64,000 nucleotides of DNA, taken from the NCBI RefSeq assembly GCF_000702665.1, contig NZ_JNJA01000017.1, positions 1-64,000 on the forward strand. Reading direction: 5' to 3'. Below are positions 35,836 through 44,151 of the stretch, piece after piece (the first letter of the stretch is position 1; each line of letters begins with the position of its first letter). Under the pieces are notes generated by a model, which was not told the origin of the DNA, ran no database searches, and saw nothing but the letters and a program-made list of their open reading frames with translations. A program made the position numbers and the translations under genes. Origin of the DNA: Solidesulfovibrio alcoholivorans DSM 5433. GTDB lineage: Bacteria > Desulfobacterota > Desulfovibrionia > Desulfovibrionales > Desulfovibrionaceae.

Positions 35836-36807
35836 TTATGGCAGGCGCATGCAGCGCACGAAATGTCCGGGCGCGGCCTCCGTGAGCGGCGGAACGGATG
35901 CGGCGCATTCCGGGGTTGCCACGGGGCAGCGCGTGTGAAAGGCGCAGCCCGGTGGCGGCGCGGCCGGGTCCGGCGTCTCGCCGACAGGGCTTTCCGCAAG
36001 GCGCGCACCGGGGTCCACGGTCGGGGCCGCAGCCAGAAGCGCCTTTGTATACGGGTGCAGCGGCCCGTCGTAAAGCGCCCGCGCCGGAGCCGTTTCCACG
36101 ATGCGCCCCAGGTACATGACCGCGACGCGGTCGCTGACGTGCCCGACCACGGCGAGGTCGTGGGAAATGAAGAGATAGGCCAGTCCCAGGCGATCCCGGA
36201 GGTCGGCCAGGAGGTTGATGACCTGCGCCTGGACCGAGACGTCGAGCGCCGAGACCGGCTCGTCGCACACGATCAGGCGCGGCGAAAGCGCCAGCGCCCG
36301 GGCGACGGCCACGCGCTGGCGCTGGCCGCCGGAAAACTGGTGGGGAAAGCGCTTGGCGTGCTCGGGCGCAAGACCGACCTGGGCGAGCAGTTCCAGCACC
36401 CGCTCCCGGCGTTGCCTCGCCGGGCCCTCGCCCATGGCGCGCAGGCCCTCGGCCACGGTCCAGCCCACGGGCAACCGGGGATTGAGCGAGGCGTACGGGT
36501 CCTGGAAGATCATCTGCACCAGGCGCGGCAATTTCCGGCGCGCCGCGGCGTCCCCCGCCCAGGGGTCGAGGCCGTCCACGCGCACCGTGCCGGCGCTCGG
36601 CGGTTCGAGCCCCACGGCCATGCGCGCGAGGGTCGATTTGCCGCAGCCCGACTCGCCCACGAGCCCGACCGTCTCGCCGGGCATGACGCGCAGGTCCACG
36701 CCGGCCACGGCCGCGACCTCGCGCCGGCTGGTCGTGAAAAACCCCGTGCGCGTGACGTAGCGCCGGCTCACGCCGGAAAGTTCGAGCAGGGGCGCGCCGT
36801 CAGCCAT
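35836..36807 (-). CDS. Oligopeptide/dipeptide ABC transporter ATPase (OppF/DppF type)
   Basis: Nucleotide-binding subunit of a peptide or nickel importer. Walker A GESGCGKST (~51-59), Q-loop MIFQDPYASLNPR, signature FSGGQRQRVAVARAL, Walker B LIVCDEPVSALDVS and the switch His in FISHDLAVV are intact. The C-terminal Opp/Dpp extension GCAFHTRCPVATPEC, with Cys that in relatives binds an Fe-S cluster, is present. At 323 aa it has normal length. Its start overlaps the stop of the OppD-type gene. No permease or binding protein is adjacent, so those subunits are outside the window. Confidence 0.92.
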   Translation of the reverse strand: MADGAPLLELSGVSRRYVTRTGFFTTSRREVAAVAGVDLRVMPGETVGLVGESGCGKSTLARMAVGLEPPSAGTVRVDGLDPWAGDAAARRKLPRLVQMIFQDPYASLNPRLPVGWTVAEGLRAMGEGPARQRRERVLELLAQVGLAPEHAKRFPHQFSGGQRQRVAVARALALSPRLIVCDEPVSALDVSVQAQVINLLADLRDRLGLAYLFISHDLAVVGHVSDRVAVMYLGRIVETAPARALYDGPLHPYTKALLAAAPTVDPGARLAESPVGETPDPAAPPPGCAFHTRCPVATPECAASVPPLTEAAPGHFVRCMRLP

Positions 36808-37768
36808 AGAGCCAGCACCTCGTGCGCCGCCCGTCCGGCAGGGTGAAAAACGGGGGAGCCTGCCCGGCGCACGGCCCGAACACCCGGGGGCAGCGGGGAT
36901 GGAAATGGCAGCCGGGCGGCAGGGCGGAAAGGGACGGCACCATGCCGGGGATGGAGGAGAGCCGCCCGCCCCGGCCGGCCAGGCGCGGCAGGGAGGCGAG
37001 CAGCCCCTGGCTGTAGGGATGGGCCGGGCCGGCGAAAAAAGTCCCCACCCGCGCGTATTCCACGAGCCGGCCCGCGTACATCACGGCCACGGCGTCGGCG
37101 GTCTGCGCCACCACGCCCAGGTTGTGCGTGACGAGGACCACGGCGGTGCCCGTGTCGCGGGCGAGGTGGGTCATGAGGTCGAGGATCTGGCGCTGCACGG
37201 TCACGTCCAGGGCCGTGGTCGGCTCGTCGGCGATGAGCAGTTCCGGGGACAGGATCAGGGCCATGGCGATCATGACCCGCTGGCGCTGGCCGCCGGAAAG
37301 CTCGTGGGGATAGCCGCGCATGCGCCGGGCGGGATCGGGCAGGCCGACCTTGGCGAGCATCGCCCCGGCCGCTTCCAGGGCCTGGGCGCGCGAAACGCGG
37401 CGATGCGTGCGCACGGGTTCGGCCACCTGGTCGCCGATGGTGAGCACGGGATTGAGCGAGGTCATGGGCTCCTGGAAGATCATGGAAGCCCTGGCTCCGC
37501 GCACGGCGCGCAATTCCCGCTCGGGCAGGGCGAGCAGGTCGCGGCCGGCGAAAAACACCCTGCCCGCGGCCACGCGCCCCGGCGGCGGCACGAGCCCGAG
37601 CACGGACAGGGACAGCACCGTCTTGCCGCAGCCCGATTCGCCGACCACGGCCACGATCTCGCCGCGCCCCACGGAAAGGTCCACGCCGTCCACGGCCGGA
37701 AGCGGCCCGGCAGGCGTGTCGAAGACCGTGGTCAGATTCTCCACCGAAAGCAGGGATTCGTGCGTCAT
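36800..37768 (-). CDS. Oligopeptide/dipeptide ABC transporter ATPase (OppD/DppD type)
   Basis: Partner ATPase, 322 aa. Walker A GESGCGKTV, QEPMTSLNP, signature LSGGQRQRVMIAMALIL, Walker B LLIADEPTTALDVT, His in VTHNLGVVA, and the C-terminal GCHFHPRCPRVFGPC motif. I start at the ATG at 37768 with AGGA seven bases upstream. The frame is open for 62 more codons, but these overlap the promoter region of the divergent BI-1 gene. The heterodimer with 35836 is complete; solute specificity (peptide or nickel) cannot be told. Confidence 0.92.
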   Translation of the reverse strand: MTHESLLSVENLTTVFDTPAGPLPAVDGVDLSVGRGEIVAVVGESGCGKTVLSLSVLGLVPPPGRVAAGRVFFAGRDLLALPERELRAVRGARASMIFQEPMTSLNPVLTIGDQVAEPVRTHRRVSRAQALEAAGAMLAKVGLPDPARRMRGYPHELSGGQRQRVMIAMALILSPELLIADEPTTALDVTVQRQILDLMTHLARDTGTAVVLVTHNLGVVAQTADAVAVMYAGRLVEYARVGTFFAGPAHPYSQGLLASLPRLAGRGGRLSSIPGMVPSLSALPPGCHFHPRCPRVFGPCAGQAPPFFTLPDGRRTRCWLYG

Positions 37769-37918
37769 CCTGGCGTCCTGCTCCTCCCTACCGGCTTTGC
37801 CGCACTGCGGCAAGGCCGGGACGAGCCATGCGGCGCGGCGTGGGCACCCCTTGCCACCCGGCATTGGCCGCGTTATACATCCAAAAAGGACTGTCTGTCT
37901 TTTTAAGGAGGACATCTC

Positions 37919-38632
37919 ATGAGCTATCCGTATCGCTCGATGCCGTCGACGCAAGCCCGCGTCGAAGTCGTCAACGCCTTCATGCGCGGCGTGTACGGCT
38001 GGATGTGCCTGGGGCTTCTGCTCACGGCCGCGGCATCCGCTTTCACGGTTTCGAGCCCGGCCATGATGCAGGCCATCTTCGGCAATCAGATACTGTTTTT
38101 CGGCCTCATCATCGTCGAATTCGGCCTGGTGCTCGGCATTTCCGCCGCCATTAACCGCCTTTCCGCCGGCACGGCCAGCGGCCTGTTCCTGCTTTACAGC
38201 GCGCTCAACGGCGTGACGCTAGCCGCGATCTTCGCGGTCTACGCCAAGGCGGTGATCATCAACGCCTTCCTCGTCACGGGCGGCATGTTCGGGGCCATGA
38301 GCCTCTACGGCCTGCTCACGCGGCGCGACCTGACCTCGCTCGGCAGCTTCCTGTTCATGGGCCTGATCGGCATCATCATCGCCTCCGTCGTCAACATCTT
38401 CACCAAGAGCGCGATGATGGACTTCATCATCTCCTGCGTGGGCGTGCTGGTGTTCCTGGGACTGACCGCCTACGACACCCAGAAGCTCAAGGTCATGGGC
38501 GAGACGGCACCGGCAGACGACGCCACCGCCGTGCGCCGGGGGACGATCCTCGGGGCGCTGACGCTCTACCTCGACTTCATCAACCTGTTCCTCATGATGC
38601 TGCGCCTTTTCAACGGCTCCAGCCGGGACTAG
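37919..38632 (+). CDS. Bax inhibitor-1 family membrane protein (YccA/YbhL-like)
   Basis: Seven-span inner-membrane protein of 237 aa. The family is linked to calcium leak and to FtsH protease modulation. Signature: VNAFMRGVYGWMCLGLLLTA at the front and GLTAYDTQKLKVMG near residue 180, with Asp residues typical of the pH-sensing pair. TAAGGAGG precedes the ATG. It is divergent from the OppD gene. About 200 bases after its stop lies a strong terminator. Confidence 0.93.
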   Translation: MSYPYRSMPSTQARVEVVNAFMRGVYGWMCLGLLLTAAASAFTVSSPAMMQAIFGNQILFFGLIIVEFGLVLGISAAINRLSAGTASGLFLLYSALNGVTLAAIFAVYAKAVIINAFLVTGGMFGAMSLYGLLTRRDLTSLGSFLFMGLIGIIIASVVNIFTKSAMMDFIISCVGVLVFLGLTAYDTQKLKVMGETAPADDATAVRRGTILGALTLYLDFINLFLMMLRLFNGSSRD

Positions 38633-38830
38633 CGTCGCTTTCGTAAGGAATACGGCTGCGTAAGGCAGTCCGACTGGATACCTATGTTGCCTTCGATCGG
38701 TGCGGGCAAGCGCTTTGCGGGCGCGATGCGACGCGACGCCCGGAACGCATTCCCGGAGACCGGGGCATGACTCCGCAACGCCATTCCCCGGAAGCGGACC
38801 GCTGACCGTGGCCGGCGCAAGAAGACGACC

Positions 38831-38865
38831 GGAGGGGCGAAACAAACGCCCCTCCGCTTTTTTTT
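38831..38865 (+). terminator. Strong intrinsic terminator
   Basis: Perfect stem GGAGGGGCG/CGCCCCTCC with an AAACAAA loop, then C and nine T. It ends transcription from the BI-1 gene after a ~200-base 3' region (38633-38830) with no convincing gene; that region could be a long 3' UTR or a 3'-derived small RNA. Confidence 0.88.
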
Positions 38866-38915
38866 CACCCCGCGACCGCATCGTCGCCCTGTTGCGGCGG
38901 CTGCTGCTCGCGCTC

Positions 38916-39968
38916 ATGGTCCCGGTTTCGCGCCTCTACGCGCTCTGGCTGCGCATCAGGGTCCGGCTGCACACCATGGGCCTTTGCCGCACCTGCCGCC
39001 CGGACGCCGTGGTGGTGGGCGTGGGTGGCATGTCGGCCGAAAGCCGGGGCCGGGTGCTGCTGACCTCCTGGCTGCTCGGCTGGGCCGGGGCCCAGGACGT
39101 GGGCGCGGCCGTGGTCGCGCCCCTGGCGGAGGCCAAGCCGCCGGTCCTGCCCTACCAGGTCACGCCCGGCGGCGACCCCGACGATTCCGGCATCGAGGCG
39201 GCGCTGCTTGCGAGCTACGTGCCCGAGGCGCGCTGCCTCGTGGACAGCGACCCCATCCGCGCCGCGACCGCGGCCATGCAGGCTTTTTCCCCCCACATGC
39301 TCATCCTCCAGGACGCCCTCGGCGATCCCCGGCTGCACCGGGACACCGAACTCGCCATCCTCACCGCCGACGACCTCGGCGCGGGCTGGAACCGCGTGTT
39401 TCCCGCCGGCAGCTGGCGGTGCGACGCCTCGGCCCTGCAAAACGCCTCGGCCTACTGCGTCTTCGCCGGCCCGAACGGCCTCGACGCCGCCCTGGCCGCC
39501 GCCAAAGGCCGCCTTGGGGCCACGGGCAAGCCCATTTTCAGCCTCACCTTCGACATCTGGCGCTGGCGCGGCCAGGGCGGCGTCATCGCGTCGGGCGAAC
39601 TGGCCGAGTCGCCCTACATCGCCATCCTCGGCGAATCCGACCGCGAACTCCTGCCCGACATGCTGCGCCGCCACATCGGCGCGGCCCCCCGGATGATCTT
39701 CTTCGTCCACGACCGCCACCGCTTCACCCGGCAGGATTTCGAGTTCCTGCGCGCCGACGCCGAAAGGCTCAAGGCCCGCAACATCCTGACCTCGCCGCGC
39801 TTCGAACTGAAGCTGCGCCAGGGAGGCACGGGCCTTTACGGCCATGCCGTGTGGACCTATGATCCTGAAGTGGTGTTCGGCCCGAGCCTCAACACCGACC
39901 AGTCCTTCCTCGCCTGGTGGGAGTCGGCGTTCCTGTCCGCCGCCAAGGGCCGCATCCGGCCGCGGTGA
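38916..39968 (+). CDS. LpxK-like protein lacking the P-loop
   Basis: Similar in layout to tetraacyldisaccharide 4'-kinase (lipid A synthesis): PVSRLYALWLRIRVRLHTMG, then a Rossmann strand, a Pro-rich middle, LILQDALGDPRLHRDTELAIL in place of the DDGFQHRRLxRDxxIV motif, and NRVFPAGSWR in place of NGRLLPAGPLRE. The nucleotide loop, normally VGNxxxGGTGKTP, reads VGVGGMSAESRGRVLL with no GKT/S, and the DD pair reads QD. It may therefore be inactive or repurposed. The start is uncertain: the frame stays open to 38808, but that would run through a strong terminator. Confidence 0.65.
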   Translation: MVPVSRLYALWLRIRVRLHTMGLCRTCRPDAVVVGVGGMSAESRGRVLLTSWLLGWAGAQDVGAAVVAPLAEAKPPVLPYQVTPGGDPDDSGIEAALLASYVPEARCLVDSDPIRAATAAMQAFSPHMLILQDALGDPRLHRDTELAILTADDLGAGWNRVFPAGSWRCDASALQNASAYCVFAGPNGLDAALAAAKGRLGATGKPIFSLTFDIWRWRGQGGVIASGELAESPYIAILGESDRELLPDMLRRHIGAAPRMIFFVHDRHRFTRQDFEFLRADAERLKARNILTSPRFELKLRQGGTGLYGHAVWTYDPEVVFGPSLNTDQSFLAWWESAFLSAAKGRIRPR

Positions 39969-39986
39969 CAGGGGAGAGGAAGAGAA

Positions 39987-40042
39987 GCCTCAGGCGGCCA
40001 GGCGGGGCGGCGGCCCCTCCTGGACCTCCCGAAAAGGGATGT
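39987..40042 (+). repeat. 3'-end palindromic element, short copy
   Basis: Begins 19 bases after the LpxK-like stop, in sense: AAGCCTCAGGCGGCC, AGGCGGGGC/GCCCCTCCT hairpin, GGACCTCCC, AAAAGGG. The rest of the 39969-40154 gap is plain leader sequence of the next gene. Confidence 0.6.
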
Positions 40043-40154
40043 CGGCGGCGTTTAGAAACGCCAAATTCCGCAAGGCGATGCGCCGCGTCTTCGAGGAGAA
40101 ATCTCCCGGCCGTGTCGGAGGAATCCGCTTTTCGGAAACCGTGAAGGAGGTTCC

Positions 40155-41324
40155 ATGCCGCGCCATTCGCGCCTTGCCGTCGTCCTTGCCCTGCTCCTGA
40201 CGCTGTCCTGGAGCTGCGAGCCGGCGGCCGCGCGGCAGGATACGCCGGAAGTGCGCCTGGGCCTTGTCGCCACGTTCAGCGGCGAGGGCTTCCGCGCCGG
40301 TCGCGACGCCCTGGAGGCCGCACGGTTCGCCGTGGACGCCGCCACCGCCGCCGGCATCCCGGCCATCGACGGCACGCCCTGCCGGGTGACGCTCATCCCC
40401 TTCGACGACAAGGATTCGCCTCAGCAGGCCGCCAAGGGCGTGCGTGAGCTTGCGGCCCACAAGCACGTGACCGCGATCATCGGCCCCTACCCGAGCGGCC
40501 TGGCCAATGCCGCCGCCCTGGCCGCCGACGCCGTCGGCGTGCCGCTGATCGCCCCGGCGGCCACCGTGGCCGTGGTCACGACCGGCCGGCCCCACATCTT
40601 CCGCATCCCCTTCACCGACGCTTTCCAGGGGCTGGTGCTCGGCAGGCTTGCCCGGCAACAACTCGATCTTGCCCGCGTGGCCGTCATCGCCAACCGCGAC
40701 AGCCTCTCGAGCGCCTCCCTGGCCGATGCCTTCGTCAAGGCGTTCATCCGCTGCGGCGGCAAGGCCGCGCTTTTCACCTACGCCGACCGGGACCGCGATT
40801 TCGCCAAGCTCATGGACAAGGCCCTGGCGGACGCGCCGCAGGCGCTTTTCCTGCCCAACGCCACCAAGGAAACGATCCTGCTCGCCCTGGCCGCGCGCAA
40901 GGCCGGCTTCACGGGCACGCTTATCGGCGGCGACGCCTGGGACGGCCGGGAAGTGTCCGGGCTCGACGCGTTCAAGGGAGCCTATTTCGTGGACCACTGG
41001 CGCGAAAGCGCTCCCGGCGCGCGCTCGCAAGCCTATGTCGCGGCGTTTAAAAAGGCGCGCAAGCGCAGCCCCACGGAGATCGGCGCGCTCACCCAGGACG
41101 CCGTGGACGTGGTGCTCGCCGCCGTGGCCCGGGCCGGGTCCACGGACCGCGAAGCCGTGACCAGGGCGCTCATGGACCTGCCGCCCCACGACGGCGTCAC
41201 CGGCACCTTCGACTTCGTCGATGACGGCAACCCGGTCAAATCCCTGTACATCACCAAGGTCACCGACGGCGGCACGCGCCTGGAAAGCACCGTCCTCCCG
41301 CCGCCGGAACCTTGCGGGAAGTAA
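40155..41324 (+). CDS. LivJ-like periplasmic substrate-binding protein
   Basis: Type-I periplasmic binding protein of the branched-chain amino acid/urea/amide class, 389 aa. A signal peptide (PRHSRLAVVLALLLTLSWSC) is followed by VRLGLVATFSGEGFRAGRDALEAARFAVD, IGPYPSGLANAAALAADAVGVPLIAPAAT, and FLPNATKETILLALAARKAGF. A Cys at ~21 could be lipidated but the box is not ideal. AAGGAGG precedes the ATG. No permease or ATPase neighbours, so it is an orphan here. It might serve a transporter elsewhere or a sensor. Confidence 0.88.
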   Translation: MPRHSRLAVVLALLLTLSWSCEPAAARQDTPEVRLGLVATFSGEGFRAGRDALEAARFAVDAATAAGIPAIDGTPCRVTLIPFDDKDSPQQAAKGVRELAAHKHVTAIIGPYPSGLANAAALAADAVGVPLIAPAATVAVVTTGRPHIFRIPFTDAFQGLVLGRLARQQLDLARVAVIANRDSLSSASLADAFVKAFIRCGGKAALFTYADRDRDFAKLMDKALADAPQALFLPNATKETILLALAARKAGFTGTLIGGDAWDGREVSGLDAFKGAYFVDHWRESAPGARSQAYVAAFKKARKRSPTEIGALTQDAVDVVLAAVARAGSTDREAVTRALMDLPPHDGVTGTFDFVDDGNPVKSLYITKVTDGGTRLESTVLPPPEPCGK

Positions 41325-41340
41325 GAGGAAAGACGGGGAG

Positions 41341-41400
41341 GATGCCTCCGGAGTCCAGAAGGGGCCGTGGGCCCCTCCTGGACCACCCCAAAAGGGGAAA
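41341..41400 (+). repeat. 3'-end palindromic element, short copy
   Basis: Starts 17 bases after the LivJ-like stop in sense: ATGCCTCCGGAGTCC, AGAAGGGGCC/GGCCCCTCCT-type hairpin, GGACC, CCCCAAAAGGGG. It lies between two convergent genes. Confidence 0.62.
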
Positions 41401-41402
41401 GA

Positions 41403-41999
41403 TCAGGCGTCGACGGGGATGCGGCCGTCCTCGAGCAGGGCGCGCAGCAGGGCCATGCCGCCGCATTGCCTGCTCACGAGCGCATCCGACCATTTGCCGT
41501 CACTGGCGTACTTGCCGGAAACGTAGGCCGTGGTGAAGCTCCACAGGTAGGGACTCGGCGTGCCCGGATGGTAGAGCCGGTAGCCGAAGCCGTTGTAGCG
41601 CTCCAGCACGTAGGCGACGCCGGGTACGGACCAGTCCGTCCAGCGATCAAGTTTTTTGAGGCGCAACGCGTCCGCGGCGCTTTGCTCCCAGGAAAACGGC
41701 GGCTCGCCGTCCCTGGGCCGGCCGGCCGGCACGCGCACGGTGCGCGCGCCGAGGGGATCGCCGTTGTGCAGGTGCTTGCGGAAATCGAGCGCGCATTCCA
41801 GGCAATGCACGAGGCCGACCACATGGGCCGGCACGCCCGTGGCCTCGGCGACGGCCACATAGCGGGCCATGGCCGCAGCGGCGCAGATCCTTTGCGCCGT
41901 GCGCCGGACCTCGGCCAGCCGCTCGGGGCGGATGACGGCGCTGGTGAAAGTCTCGTGATATTCCCGTGACAGCTCCTCGGTAAACGGCACGACAGGCAT
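41403..41999 (-). CDS. Putative lysozyme-like protein, 198 aa
   Basis: Resembles a family of bacterial proteins annotated as lysozyme-like. Marks: HVVGLVHCLECALDFRKHLHNGDPL (~residues 59-83), where the Glu would be catalytic; RTVRVPAGRP; PPFSWEQSAADAL; DRWTDWSVPGVAYVLERYNGFGYRLYHP; and SPYLWSFTTAYVSGKYASDGKWS. No signal peptide is seen, so export or release would need help, as with phage endolysins. AGGAG precedes the ATG at 41999. No other phage genes surround it. Function inferred from remembered family resemblance. Confidence 0.6.
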   Translation of the reverse strand: MPVVPFTEELSREYHETFTSAVIRPERLAEVRRTAQRICAAAAMARYVAVAEATGVPAHVVGLVHCLECALDFRKHLHNGDPLGARTVRVPAGRPRDGEPPFSWEQSAADALRLKKLDRWTDWSVPGVAYVLERYNGFGYRLYHPGTPSPYLWSFTTAYVSGKYASDGKWSDALVSRQCGGMALLRALLEDGRIPVDA

Positions 42000-42132
42000 T
42001 GCTCGCGGCTCCTGTTGCAGGTTCGGGACACCTGCAAGCCTACGAGTACATGCCGCGCCCCTTCCGTCAAGGACCGCCAAGAAGCCCCTCCCACCAGCGG
42101 AGCGGACAACACATCAGAAATTTTTACGTAAA

Positions 42133-42196
42133 TCCCCTTTCGAGGAGGTCCAGGAGGGGGTCACCCCCTCCTGGCCGCCGGAGGCATCTTCATCTT
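42133..42196 (-). repeat. 3'-end palindromic element, short copy
   Basis: Begins 16 bases after the stop of the J-domain gene on the minus strand: GAAGATGCCTCCGGCGGCC, AGGAGGGGGT/ACCCCCTCCT hairpin, GGACC, then CCTCGAAAGGGG. Confidence 0.65.
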
Positions 42197-42211
42197 CTCT
42201 CCCCCCTTCCC

Positions 42212-43264
42212 TCACACCGCCCAGGCGGCGCTGGCGCGGCGGGGGCCGGCGGAAAAGCGCATGGCCATTTCGTAGGCCACGTTGACGTCCTTCATGGCTT
42301 CCTCGTCGCCGCCGAGGTCGGGGTGGTAGAGACGGGCCATGTGGCGGTAGGCGATTTTGATCTCGTCCACGGAGCAGGGGTAGTCCAGGCAGAGGATTTC
42401 GTAGGCGCATTTGAGATTCATGCCGCCCCGGCGGGCCGCGACCCGGGCGCGGGACTGGCGGTCCTCGTCCATGCGGAACCCCGCGCCGGAAGGTCTGGCT
42501 CCGGCGCGCGACGCGCCCGTTGCGCCCGCCTGGCCCGAGGCAGTCGAGGCTCCGGCGGAAAAACGCCGGGAGGAATCGCTTTGCGAGCCTGTCGCGCCGG
42601 CTCCGGTCGTGCCGCGAAACGTGCTTTCGGTCCTCGGGCGTTCGCGATGCGTCTGGCCCGTGGCGCGCTCGCGCTGCGCCTGGCCTGTCGCGCCGCCGGC
42701 ATACGAAGCCCCGGCGCGCGAGGACCGGCTGTCGTTCGTGTGCGTCTTTTCACCGGCTGTCGCGCCCTGGCGCGCGCGGAAATCCTCGGTCGTGCGTTCG
42801 GCCCCGGCGGAGGCGCGGAAGGAGGCTCCTGCGCCGGCGCGGGCGCTTTCGCCGGACCGGTTCCAGAAGCGCGTGCGCTCCGCACCGGTCGCGCCGGCCG
42901 TGTGGGCCTTGCCGTTGCCGCCCGCGGCCGCGCCGTGGGAAAAAGTCCGGCCCGCACCCGAGCCCTGGCTCCCGGCCTGGGACGCGCCTGCGCCCTGGTG
43001 GCTGCGGGACGCGAAGGGCCGCGGGCCGGAGGCGGTGCGACGCCAGGCATCATGCCCGCCGTTTCGCCCGGCCTCGGCCCCGGCGGCGGTGCGCCCGCCG
43101 GTTCTGGCCATTTTGAGATTGTGCAGGACTTCCTGGAGATGGACGAGGATTTCCTGGAGAATGGAGCGGGTGCGGTTGAGCTGGACTTCCAGGGCCTGCC
43201 AGTCCGTCGCGCCGTATGCGGATCCGGCCCCGAAGCCGCTTTGTCCTTGCGTTTGCCTGTGCAT
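42212..43264 (-). CDS. J-domain protein with long low-complexity region
   Basis: The J-domain is at the C-terminus (~residues 280-340): LKCAYEILCLDYPCSVDEIKIAYRHMARLYHPDLGG, with the HPD tripeptide that stimulates DnaK ATPase. Ahead of it is ~45 residues of helix (TRSILQEILVHLQEVLHNLKMA) and ~200 residues rich in Gly, Ala, Ser, Arg and Thr, with repeated GATG-, GAGAS- and RAGA-type segments and little predicted structure. No zinc-finger or client domain of classical DnaJ. The start is uncertain: ATG at 43264 or GTG at 43300, neither with a good ribosome site. It probably recruits DnaK to a specific place or client. Confidence 0.8.
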   Translation of the reverse strand: MHRQTQGQSGFGAGSAYGATDWQALEVQLNRTRSILQEILVHLQEVLHNLKMARTGGRTAAGAEAGRNGGHDAWRRTASGPRPFASRSHQGAGASQAGSQGSGAGRTFSHGAAAGGNGKAHTAGATGAERTRFWNRSGESARAGAGASFRASAGAERTTEDFRARQGATAGEKTHTNDSRSSRAGASYAGGATGQAQRERATGQTHRERPRTESTFRGTTGAGATGSQSDSSRRFSAGASTASGQAGATGASRAGARPSGAGFRMDEDRQSRARVAARRGGMNLKCAYEILCLDYPCSVDEIKIAYRHMARLYHPDLGGDEEAMKDVNVAYEMAMRFSAGPRRASAAWAV

Positions 43265-43543
43265 GGTCTGTCGCCCGCGCTCCCTCAGGTCTTTGCCCAC
43301 GCGCCCCGACCATCCGCATCAGGAACACGCAACGACGTGATATTTCGCACTTAATCCAAGAAAACCAACCGGACTCTATCATTTTTACTGGATAGCACCG
43401 GCCAAGGCAAGGCGTAATTCCCGCCGCCCCGCACCCCCGGCGACGCTAGTGACAGGGGGAGTCTTTCTGATGTAAGGCTGTTGGCGATAGGACATAAGAC
43501 GCCTCGCCGGCCAAAGCGCCCCGCGAGCGATCCGAGGGAGCCC

Positions 43544-44011
43544 ATGAAACCGACCGACGCCGAAGTCGCCAAGCCATTCGTCGACGCCACCAAACACGTG
43601 CTCACCATGATGGCGCAGCTCGATCCCAAGCCGGGCAAGCCCTATGTGAAAAAAGCCGATGCCGCCGCCGGCGACGTTTCGGCCGTGGTCGGGCTCACCG
43701 GAGACCGCAACGGCAGCATATCCATCAGCTTCTCGAAAAAATGCGCCATCGCCGTGGTGAAGAACATGCTCGGCGACGACATCGCGGACATCATCCAGGA
43801 TGCCAAGGACGCCGTGGGCGAGATCACCAACATGATCTCCGGCCAGGCCAGGGCGGGGCTGAGCCAGCTCGGGCTCAACCTGTCCTCCTCCACCCCCACC
43901 GTCATCTTCGGCGACAACCACACCATCAGCCACATCACGTCCGGGCCGGTGGTGGCCATCCCCTTCACCACGGAACACGGCGACTTCACGTTGGAGTTCT
44001 GCTTCGAGTAA
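43544..44011 (+). CDS. CheX-like chemotaxis phosphatase-family protein
   Basis: 155-aa protein of the CheC/CheX fold, which dephosphorylates CheY-P. Seen: PFVDATKHVLTMMAQLDPKPGKP at the front; GSISISFSKKCAIAVVKNMLGDD; and DAVGEITNMISGQARAGLSQLG, matching the E-x2-N active-site pattern. GAGGGAG precedes the ATG at 43544. The gene stands alone, divergent from the J-domain gene, with no che cluster nearby. The 43301-43543 divergent gap includes an AT-rich stretch (~43335-43395) that likely holds both promoters; I could not pick convincing hexamers. Confidence 0.87.
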   Translation: MKPTDAEVAKPFVDATKHVLTMMAQLDPKPGKPYVKKADAAAGDVSAVVGLTGDRNGSISISFSKKCAIAVVKNMLGDDIADIIQDAKDAVGEITNMISGQARAGLSQLGLNLSSSTPTVIFGDNHTISHITSGPVVAIPFTTEHGDFTLEFCFE

Positions 44012-44107
44012 CACCAAGCGCCCTCCGGGACATCCCGCGGGGAGGTCGCCGTCCGACGGGGCCGCACGCAAGCGACGCCATGTCCAACGAGCCATCAGAC
44101 CTTCCTC

Positions 44108-44142
44108 CCCGGCGCGGGCCACGACGACGCCGGGCTTTTTTT
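44108..44142 (+). terminator. Intrinsic terminator after cheX
   Basis: Stem CCCGGCG/CGCCGGG with a 13-base loop, then CTTTTTTT. It ends nine bases before the ATG I chose for dsbD, which argues against an earlier dsbD start at 44080. Confidence 0.75.
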
Positions 44143-44151
44143 GCCGCACCC

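Noticed and set aside
36800..41324. The orphan LivJ-like protein as the binding protein for the OppD/OppF pair.
   Set aside because: The classes do not match: Opp/Dpp systems use SBP_bac_5 proteins, not LivJ-type, and the genes are on opposite strands with unrelated genes between.
44080..44151. An earlier dsbD start at 44080.
   Set aside because: It adds an Arg-rich stretch (PRRGPRRRRAFF) before the signal peptide and would lie across the intrinsic terminator at 44108-44142. The ATG at 44152 gives a normal signal peptide.
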